This document shows, piece after piece, positions 34,223-40,002 of a stretch of DNA of 40,002 nucleotides. Position 1 is the stretch's first letter. Every line of letters begins with the position of its first letter. This DNA comes from Streptacidiphilus pinicola. Its GTDB lineage: Bacteria; Actinomycetota; Actinomycetes; Streptomycetales; Streptomycetaceae. The stretch lies in contig NZ_QKYN01000001.1 of the NCBI RefSeq assembly GCF_003258295.1, positions 549 to 40,550 on the forward strand, in the 5' to 3' direction. The notes beneath the pieces were generated by a model that was not told the DNA's origin, did no database searches, and saw only the letters and a list, made by a program, of their open reading frames with translations. Made by a program: the position numbers and the translations under genes.

Positions 34223-35611
34223 ATGAGCAGCACGACACACGGCTCCGATCCCCTGTGGGACCACCTCGCCGAGCACGCCGTCGCCCGCGTCTGGATGCGC
34301 GTGCGCGCGGCGGACCGCCGGCACCCCCAGGTCCTGGACTCGGTCATCGCCCTGTTCGTGCTGCTCATCGGGCTGCGGGACCTCTACCACGGCGGCGAGC
34401 ACCAGACGCTCTTCGGGGTGAACTCCGTCCCGCTGTGGGTGAGCACCCTGACCGCCGTCGCCCAGGCGGTTCCGCTCGCGTTCCGGCGCCGGGCGCCGCT
34501 GACGGTCTTCTGGGTGGTCCTCGGCGTCTGCGGGCTCCAGTGGGCGCTGGGCGTCGCCCTGCACAGCGATCTCAGCCTGATGATCGTCCTCTACAACGCC
34601 GCCCGCTATGCGCCGCCGCGACGGCTGCCGTGGGTCGCCGCCGCCGTCCTGCCCTGCATCGCCGTGCTGGCCTGGCGGGTCGAGCCGCTCGCCCGGCGGC
34701 CCTGGACCGGGCTGTTCTTCGTCGCCTGCGCCGCGACCGCCGCCGCCGCGCTCGGCCTCGCCGGGAGGATCCGGCAGGGGCAGCTCGCCGCGCTCGCGGA
34801 CCGCGCCGCGACCCTGGAGGTCGAACGGGAGCAGCGCGAACGCCTCGCGGCCGCCGACGAGCGCGCCCGGGTCTCCCGCGAACTGCACGACATCGTCGGC
34901 CACAGCCTGGCCGTCATCATCGGCCTGGCCGACGGCGGCGCGGCCCAGGCCGCGCTGCGCCCCGAGCGCGGGCCGGAAGTGCTGCGGATCATCGCCGAGA
35001 CCGGGCGCGAGTCGCTGGGCGAGCTGCGTCGCACCCTCGGCGCGCTGCGCGCGGAGGTGCCGGAGGCGCCCCAGGACGGCGCCGTCACGGTCTCCTCCGT
35101 CGCCACGACGCAGGCGGGTGCCGAACTCCATCCGCAACCCGCCACCGCCGACCTCGGCACGCTCTGCGAGCGCCTGCGCGCGGCCGGCCCGGGCGTCACC
35201 TACACCGCCTCCGGCCACACCTCGGCGCTGCCGCCCGGATTGCAGCTGGCCGTCTACCGGATCGTCCAGGAGGCGCTGACCAACAGCCTCAAGCACGCCG
35301 GTCCGCACACCGACGTGCACGTCGCGGTCGCGGCCGACGCCCGGGCCCGGGAGGTGCGCGTCCGCGTCGACGACTCCGGCCGCCCGGAGGGCGAGCCCGC
35401 CCCGGCCGCGCTGGGCACCGGCCACGGCCACGGCCTGATCGGCCTGCGCGAGCGCGCCGCGCTGGCCGGCGGCACGGTCGCCGCCGGGCCGCGCCCGGGC
35501 GGCGGCTGGACGGTCACCGCCACCCTGCCGCTGCCGGATCCGGGGCCCGCACAGCCGCGGCCTAAGCTCGACGCCGGGGGCGGGCGTCCGGAGGAAGGCG
35601 ACGACACGTGA
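34223..35611 (+). CDS. Sensor histidine kinase (NarL-type partner)
   Basis: The 462-residue protein has an N-terminal membrane domain with about five helices (about 38-180) and no large external sensor loop, the intramembrane-sensing type. The HisKA_3 motif SRELHDIVGHSL gives phosphorylated His222. The ATPase domain has EALTNSLKHA (N box) and GHGLIGLRERAALAGG (G box). It starts at ATG 34223, 22 bases after the permease stop with only a weak AGG. Its end overlaps the response regulator by four bases (GTGA). Confidence 0.92.
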   Translation: MSSTTHGSDPLWDHLAEHAVARVWMRVRAADRRHPQVLDSVIALFVLLIGLRDLYHGGEHQTLFGVNSVPLWVSTLTAVAQAVPLAFRRRAPLTVFWVVLGVCGLQWALGVALHSDLSLMIVLYNAARYAPPRRLPWVAAAVLPCIAVLAWRVEPLARRPWTGLFFVACAATAAAALGLAGRIRQGQLAALADRAATLEVEREQRERLAAADERARVSRELHDIVGHSLAVIIGLADGGAAQAALRPERGPEVLRIIAETGRESLGELRRTLGALRAEVPEAPQDGAVTVSSVATTQAGAELHPQPATADLGTLCERLRAAGPGVTYTASGHTSALPPGLQLAVYRIVQEALTNSLKHAGPHTDVHVAVAADARAREVRVRVDDSGRPEGEPAPAALGTGHGHGLIGLRERAALAGGTVAAGPRPGGGWTVTATLPLPDPGPAQPRPKLDAGGGRPEEGDDT

Positions 35612-36264
35612 CCACCGTGCTGATCGTGGACGACCAGCCGCTGCAGCGGATGGGCTTCCGCATGCTGCTGGAGAGCAGTCCCGAGACCTCGGTCGTCGGC
35701 GAGGCGGCCCACGGCGCGGAGGCGGTCCGGCTCACGGCCGAGCTGCGGCCGGACGTGGTGCTGATGGACATCCGGATGCCCGGCATGGACGGCATCGAGG
35801 CGACCCGCAGGATCGTCGCCGCCGGCGACCGCTCCCGCGTCCTGGTGCTCACCACCTTCGACCTCGACGAGTACGCCTACGGCGCGCTGCGCGCGGGCGC
35901 GAGCGGCTTCCTGCTCAAGGACGCCCGCCCCGACGAGTTGCTCTCCGGCATCCGCGCGGTGGCCGGGGGCGACGCGGTGGTGGCCCCGGCGATGACCCGC
36001 CGTCTGCTCGACGCCTTCACCTCCGGCGTCCCGGCCCGCGAGCCGGACACCGACCCGCGGATCGCGCTGCTCTCGCAGCGGGAGCGGGAGGTCCTGGAGG
36101 CGGTGGCCCAGGGGCTGACGAACAGTGAGATCGCCACCCGGCTGGTGCTGTCGGAGTCCACGGTGAAGACGCACGTCAGCCGGGTGCTGTCGAAGCTGGG
36201 CGCCCGCGACCGCGTGCACGCGGTGATCATCGCCTACGACGCGGGCCTGGCCCGCCCGGCCTGA
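35608..36264 (+). CDS. NarL/LuxR-family response regulator
   Basis: The 218-residue protein has a receiver domain with D8, D9, phosphoacceptor D54 (LMDIRMPGMDG), T82 and K104, and a LuxR HTH at about 150-207 (LSQREREVLEAVAQGLTNSEIATRLVLSESTVKTHVSRVLSKLGARDR). GTG at 35608 overlaps the kinase stop, so the pair is cotranslated. It probably controls the upstream ABC genes, perhaps through the palindrome at 32331-32354. Confidence 0.94.
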   Translation: MTTVLIVDDQPLQRMGFRMLLESSPETSVVGEAAHGAEAVRLTAELRPDVVLMDIRMPGMDGIEATRRIVAAGDRSRVLVLTTFDLDEYAYGALRAGASGFLLKDARPDELLSGIRAVAGGDAVVAPAMTRRLLDAFTSGVPAREPDTDPRIALLSQREREVLEAVAQGLTNSEIATRLVLSESTVKTHVSRVLSKLGARDRVHAVIIAYDAGLARPA

Positions 36265-36303
36265 GTTCACCCGTTCCCGTCCGAACCTTCCCTCTCTGCG
36301 TGC

Positions 36304-36328
36304 TACATTTTTGTACTGACCAGTCAGT
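36304..36328 (+). promoter_or_regulatory. Promoter -10 box and TetR-type operator of the YhgE operon
   Basis: TACATT (36304-36309) is a plausible -10 box. ACTGAC-CA-GTCAGT (36315-36328) is a perfect 6-bp inverted repeat with a 2-base centre, a form common among TetR operators, and covers the expected transcription start. It lies 34 bases before the first gene of an operon that ends in a TetR gene, so autoregulation is likely. Confidence 0.75.
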
Positions 36329-36361
36329 TCAAAAGACTGCGCAGTGGTGGGAGGGGCGAGG

Positions 36362-37054
36362 ATGGGCGACTACGAAGGCGCCCCCGTCGCGGTGGCGGAG
36401 CTGTCGCTGCGCGGGCCGCGGGGCAGCGTCTACCAGGGCGTCAGCTTCGACGCCGGGGCCGGGCAGCTGGTGGCGGTCGTCGGGGAGAACGGCTCCGGGC
36501 GGACGTCGCTGCTGCTCAGCGTCGCCGGGCAGATGCGGCCGAACGGCGGGACGGCGAGCGTCGCCGGACTGCCGCTGCCGCGCAGGGCCGCGGCGGTGCG
36601 GAAGGTGGTCGCCCTCGGAGCCGTCGCCGGGGTGAACGACCTGGACGGCGCGCTGACCGTCGAGGAGCACCTCACCGAGCGCCTGCTGCTGCGCTCCCAC
36701 GGCCGTCGCGCGCACCGACGCGTCGCCGCCGCGCTCGACGCGGCCGGGCTCACGGCCGAGGAACTGCCGCTGCGCGCCGACTCCCTGAGCGCCCTGCAGG
36801 CGTTCCGCACCTCCCTCGCCGCCGCGCTGATCGGGCAGCCGCGCGTGCTGGCCGTCGACGACGTCGGCGACCGCCTCTCCGCCGTCGAGCGCGAGCAGGC
36901 CTGGGCGACCCTGCGCGGCCTCGCCGACGCGGGCCTCACCGTGCTGGCCGCCACCCGCGAGGCCCCGTCCGGCCCGGACGCGGCGGACGTGGTCGTCGAC
37001 CTCGCCCAGCCCTCTGACGAGCACACGGCCGTGGAAGGCGGCGACGATGAGTGA
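36362..37054 (+). CDS. Degenerate ABC ATPase paired with YhgE/Pip protein
   Basis: The 230-residue protein has an ABC ATPase fold outline but altered key residues. Walker A reads GENGSGRT (41-48) with Arg in place of the catalytic Lys. The signature region reads SLSALQ (141-146) instead of LSGGQ. Walker B reads LAVDD (163-167) with Asp instead of the catalytic Glu, and the H-loop region reads LAATRE. ATP hydrolysis is therefore doubtful. GGGAGGGGCGAGG directly upstream supports ATG 36362 over an earlier in-frame GTG. It overlaps the next gene by eight bases. Confidence 0.85.
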   Translation: MGDYEGAPVAVAELSLRGPRGSVYQGVSFDAGAGQLVAVVGENGSGRTSLLLSVAGQMRPNGGTASVAGLPLPRRAAAVRKVVALGAVAGVNDLDGALTVEEHLTERLLLRSHGRRAHRRVAAALDAAGLTAEELPLRADSLSALQAFRTSLAAALIGQPRVLAVDDVGDRLSAVEREQAWATLRGLADAGLTVLAATREAPSGPDAADVVVDLAQPSDEHTAVEGGDDE

Positions 37055-39155
37055 CAAGTCCATCAGCGGCAAGCTGGCCCGCAGGCGCCCGTTGCGCGCC
37101 CTCTCCCTCGGCTCGCTCGAACTGCGCCGGTTCCGCCGCGGCTCGCTGCCGCGCGCCGCCGTCCTCGCCGTCGCGCTGCTGCCGCTGCTCTACGGCGCGC
37201 TCTACATCTGGTCGTTCTGGGACCCGTACGGCCACTTCGACCGCCTGCCGGTCGCGATCGTCGACCTGGACAAGGGCGCCGACGTCAACGGCAAGCAGTT
37301 GAACGCCGGCCGCGACCTCACCACCGAGCTGCTGGACCGGCACACCTTCGACTGGCACGAGGTCGGCACGGCCCGCGCCGACCAGGGACTGCGCAAGGGC
37401 GACTACTACATGACGCTCACCATCCCCGCCGACTTCACCGCGAGGATCGCGACCGGCGGCAGCGACCACCCGGTCGCGGGCCTGCTGCAGGCCCGGAGCA
37501 ACGACTCCAACAGCTACCTGAGCGGCATCATCGCCAAGACCGCCTTCTCCGAGATCCGCGCCGCCAGCTCCAGCAGCGCGGTGCGCGGCTACCTCGACCA
37601 GATCTACGTGTCCTTCGCCGACCTGCACGACCAGACCCTCAAGGCGGCGGGCGGCGCCGGGCAGTTGGCGCAGGGCGCGCACACCGCGCAGAGCGGCGCG
37701 CAGCAGCTCAGCGACGGCCTGGGCCAGGCCAGGAGCGGCAGCGGCCAACTCGCCGACGGGCTCGACACCCTGCACCGCGGCGCCGCCCAGGCCGCGGCGG
37801 GGACCGCGCAGTTGGACCAGCTGGTGCACGGCGTCACGGACAAGCTGACGCCGACGCTGCGCAGCCGGGCCGGTGACATCCAGCAGGCCGCCGAGGCCGT
37901 CTCCACCGCCGCCGGCGCCGTGCAGCAGATCGCCACCTCCCTGCCCGCGGACTCGGCCCAGGCCGTCACCGACGCCAAGGCCGCCCAGGCGCAGCTGCAG
38001 CAGGTCTACGCCCAGCAGTGCCAGGCGTCCACGGGCGTGGTGGCTCCTCCCGGCGGCAGCGCCGCCGAGTGCACCGCCCTGCAGGCCGCCGTCCAGGCCT
38101 CGCAGCGGACCGTCGCCGTCGCGACCTCCGTCGACCAGGCCGTGGCCGCGAACAAGGCGCAGCTGGCCCGACTCGCCTCCGACGCGGGCACCGTGCGCGG
38201 TTACGCGAACCAGCTGGCCGCCGACGCACCGCACTTGGCCGACCAGGTCGACGCGCAGGTCGCGAAAATCGACGCGTTGAATGCCGGGGTCGCACAACTG
38301 GCCGGCGGCAGCGCCCAACTGGCCGCCGGCGCGCACAGCCTGAACGACGGCCTGGGCACCCTCGCCTCCGGCGCCGACCAGCTCAACTCCGGCCTCTACC
38401 AGCTCGCCGGCGGCTCGGACCAGCTGGCGGGCTCACTCCACGACGGCGCCGCGAAGATCCCGGACCTGACCGCCCAGGACCGCGCGGACCGCACCGGCGT
38501 GATGAGCGACCCCGTCCAGCTCGCCCTCGGCACCCTCAACAAGGCCGCCAACTACGGTACCGGGCTCTCCTCGTACTTCATCCCGCTGGCCCTGTGGGTC
38601 GGCATGATGGTCGCCTACATGCTGCTGCGCCCGCTCAACAGTCGGCTGCTCGCCGCGAACATCCCCTCCTGGCGCGCCGCGCTGGCGGGTTGGCTGCCGG
38701 CGCTCGCGATCGGCGTCGCGCAGGTCGGCGCGCTGCTGGCGGTGCTGCACTTCGCGCTCGGCCTGGACCTGGCCCGCCCGGCGGCGGCGATCGGCTTCCT
38801 GCTGCTGACGTCGGCGACCTTCGCGGCGGTGCTGCAGTGGGTCAACGCCGCGTTCGGCACCCGCGGCCGGGTCATCGGGCTGGCGATCCTGATGCTGCAG
38901 CTGACCTCGGCCGGCGGCACCTACCCCGTCCAGACCAGCCCCGGCTTCTTCGGCGCGATCCACCCCTACCTGCCGATGACCTGGGTCGTCGACGGCCTGC
39001 GCCGCCTGATCAGCGGCGGCGACCTGACGGTGGTGTGGCAGGGGGTCGGCGTGCTGACGGCCTTCCTGGTCGCCTCGCTGGCCGGCACGGTGCTGGCGGC
39101 CCGCCGCCGCCAGACCTGGACCGTCGCCACGCTCCACCCGGAGCTGGTGCTGTGA
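37047..39155 (+). CDS. YhgE/Pip family membrane protein
   Basis: The 702-residue protein has one N-terminal helix (about 36-57), a long extracytoplasmic region (about 60-510), and five to six C-terminal helices (about 515-690) of ABC-2 type. The external part carries repeated GAxQLxxGLxxL segments, e.g. SGAQQLSDGLGQARSGSGQLADGL and AGGSAQLAAGAHSLNDGLGTLASGADQL, characteristic of YhgE/phage-infection proteins. VAIVDLDKGADVNG is also typical. Such proteins are linked to ESX/type VII secretion and phage receptor function in Firmicutes; here the neighbouring ATPase and TetR suggest an export-like role. Confidence 0.93.
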   Translation: MSDKSISGKLARRRPLRALSLGSLELRRFRRGSLPRAAVLAVALLPLLYGALYIWSFWDPYGHFDRLPVAIVDLDKGADVNGKQLNAGRDLTTELLDRHTFDWHEVGTARADQGLRKGDYYMTLTIPADFTARIATGGSDHPVAGLLQARSNDSNSYLSGIIAKTAFSEIRAASSSSAVRGYLDQIYVSFADLHDQTLKAAGGAGQLAQGAHTAQSGAQQLSDGLGQARSGSGQLADGLDTLHRGAAQAAAGTAQLDQLVHGVTDKLTPTLRSRAGDIQQAAEAVSTAAGAVQQIATSLPADSAQAVTDAKAAQAQLQQVYAQQCQASTGVVAPPGGSAAECTALQAAVQASQRTVAVATSVDQAVAANKAQLARLASDAGTVRGYANQLAADAPHLADQVDAQVAKIDALNAGVAQLAGGSAQLAAGAHSLNDGLGTLASGADQLNSGLYQLAGGSDQLAGSLHDGAAKIPDLTAQDRADRTGVMSDPVQLALGTLNKAANYGTGLSSYFIPLALWVGMMVAYMLLRPLNSRLLAANIPSWRAALAGWLPALAIGVAQVGALLAVLHFALGLDLARPAAAIGFLLLTSATFAAVLQWVNAAFGTRGRVIGLAILMLQLTSAGGTYPVQTSPGFFGAIHPYLPMTWVVDGLRRLISGGDLTVVWQGVGVLTAFLVASLAGTVLAARRRQTWTVATLHPELVL

Positions 39156-39177
39156 CGCCGTGCGGGATGATGGCCGG

Positions 39178-39786
39178 GTGACCAGTTCCAGAACGGGCGG
39201 CGGGCGCCGTGAGCAGACCCGGCAGAAGCTCTTCGTCGCCGCCCAGCAGCTGATCGCGGAGCAGGGCTTCTCGGCGACCTCGGTGGACGAGATCGCGGAG
39301 CGCGCCGGGGTCGCCAAGGGCACGGTCTACTACAACTTCAAGAGCAAGAACGAGCTGTTCGAGGAGTTGCTCCGGCACGGCGTCGGGCTGCTGACGGCGG
39401 CCCTGCGGGAGGCCTCCGCGGCCCACCCCGACGCGCCGATCGACCAGCTCGACGCGATGATCCGCGAGGGCCTCGCCTTCATCGAGCAGTACCGCGCCTT
39501 CGCGCGGCTGCTGCTCTCCGAGCTGTGGCGCACCAACCGCGCCTGGCAGAACACGCTGACCCTCCTGCGCGAGGAGGCCGTCGCCGTCGTCCGCGCGTCG
39601 CTCGACGCGGCGGTCGCCTCCGGCGAGCTGCGGGCGGACCTGGACACGGGGCTGGTCGCGGCGGCGATCTTCGGGATGGTCCTGGTCGTGGCCGTGGACT
39701 GGCTCACCTTCCAGCCGGAACGCAGCCTGGACGACGTCCACGCGGTCCTGTCAACGATGGTCCGGGGCCGTCTGGCAGCGGAGTAG
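39178..39786 (+). CDS. TetR/AcrR family regulator of the YhgE operon
   Basis: The 202-residue protein has a DNA-binding HTH (about residues 10-60: RREQTRQKLFVAAQQLIAEQGFSATSVDEIAERAGVAKGTVYYNFKSKNELF) and a helical ligand domain. GTG at 39178 is preferred over GTG 39160 because homologues begin at MTSSRTGGGRR; neither has a strong ribosome-binding site, consistent with translation coupled to the upstream gene 22 bases before. It probably binds the ACTGACCAGTCAGT site. Its stop lies two bases from the convergent M56 gene. Confidence 0.92.
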   Translation: MTSSRTGGGRREQTRQKLFVAAQQLIAEQGFSATSVDEIAERAGVAKGTVYYNFKSKNELFEELLRHGVGLLTAALREASAAHPDAPIDQLDAMIREGLAFIEQYRAFARLLLSELWRTNRAWQNTLTLLREEAVAVVRASLDAAVASGELRADLDTGLVAAAIFGMVLVVAVDWLTFQPERSLDDVHAVLSTMVRGRLAAE

Positions 39787-39788
39787 CC

Positions 39789-40002
39789 TCACCCTCGCGG
39801 GTCGAGCAGCAGGTGGATGTCGTGGGCCGCGGTGAACGCGCAGAGCGCGCTGACGGCGAGGAGGGTGGCGACCGACAGGACCGGGAGCCACGGGACACCC
39901 CAGGGCAGCGACCACGGCAAGCCGCGGTGGGAGCGGGGGGCCGGGGCGAGGAGCGCGGCGACGCGGCGGGGGACGGGGCCCGCGCCCCGGCCCCCCGCTC
40001 CC
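39789..40002 (-). CDS. M56-family metallopeptidase, C-terminal fragment cut by window edge
   Basis: The minus-strand frame runs open from base 40002 to a TGA at 39789-39791, giving 70 C-terminal residues. PVPRRVAALLAPAPRSHRG is the usual tail after the BlaR1/MecR1-like peptidase domain of streptomycete M56 proteins, followed by a final membrane helix (VPWLPVLSVATLLAVSALCAF) and a short end, AAHDIHLLLDPRG. The catalytic HExxH lies outside the window, so the assignment rests on the tail only. It converges with the TetR gene. Confidence 0.65.
   Translation of the reverse strand, partial: GAGGRGAGPVPRRVAALLAPAPRSHRGLPWSLPWGVPWLPVLSVATLLAVSALCAFTAAHDIHLLLDPRG

Overview
The window is high-GC actinobacterial DNA, very probably from the family Streptomycetaceae (Streptomyces, Kitasatospora or Streptacidiphilus). 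The evidence is the GC-rich codon use, GTG starts, ATGA/GTGA start-stop overlaps, a chromosomal-core block ftsH-hpt-tilS-Zn protease-dacB-ppa beside the folate genes, a Streptomyces-type dispersed intergenic repeat (GGGGCGCG..AACTGCGCG), and secondary-metabolism genes (terpene synthase with a large ATPase regulator). No tRNA, rRNA, CRISPR array, insertion sequence or prophage was seen.

Layout. 1-5474 (minus): a truncated coiled-coil membrane protein, a DUF3180 protein, then folK, folB, an NTF2-like protein and folP (dihydrofolate branch), and an MprF-like membrane protein (DUF2156). 5697-8094 (plus): two tandem, paralogous, membrane-anchored esterase-like alpha/beta hydrolases. 8223-16040 (minus): folE, ftsH with a textbook terminator, hpt, tilS, a PF10103 zinc protease and dacB. 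16104-18317 (plus): ppa, then a tightly coupled trio of small membrane protein, SMI1/SUKH-like protein and Nudix hydrolase. 18302-25715 (minus): an NlpC/P60 hydrolase, a membrane protein, a ThrE-type exporter, and an iron-uptake operon made of a fused EfeU-EfeO protein plus EfeB (DyP peroxidase) behind a recognisable iron box. 25856-27979: a small secreted protein, an orphan DUF35 OB-fold/zinc-ribbon protein divergent from a TetR regulator, and a thioredoxin. 28056-32278: a 972-residue ATPase/TPR regulator with a degenerate LuxR-like C-terminus, divergent from a class I terpene synthase. 32417-36264 (plus): ABC ATPase, permease, sensor kinase and response regulator. 36362-39786 (plus): a degenerate ABC ATPase, a YhgE/Pip membrane protein and a TetR regulator with its probable operator. 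The right edge cuts an M56 metallopeptidase.

Functional threads. FolE, FolB, FolK and FolP cover most of tetrahydropterin/dihydropteroate synthesis, but folE is separated from the rest by the esterase pair and the MprF-like gene. FtsH, Hpt, TilS, DacB and Ppa are housekeeping genes. EfeUO and EfeB form one ferrous-iron import system in which permease and periplasmic-type binding protein are a single chain. The two transport operons at the right each carry their own regulator and a palindromic site near their start. The most unusual items are the EfeU-EfeO fusion, the ABC ATPase lacking canonical Walker and signature residues, the regulator/terpene-synthase pair, the orphan DUF35 protein with two TetR-type operators, and several perfect palindromes in intergenic DNA.
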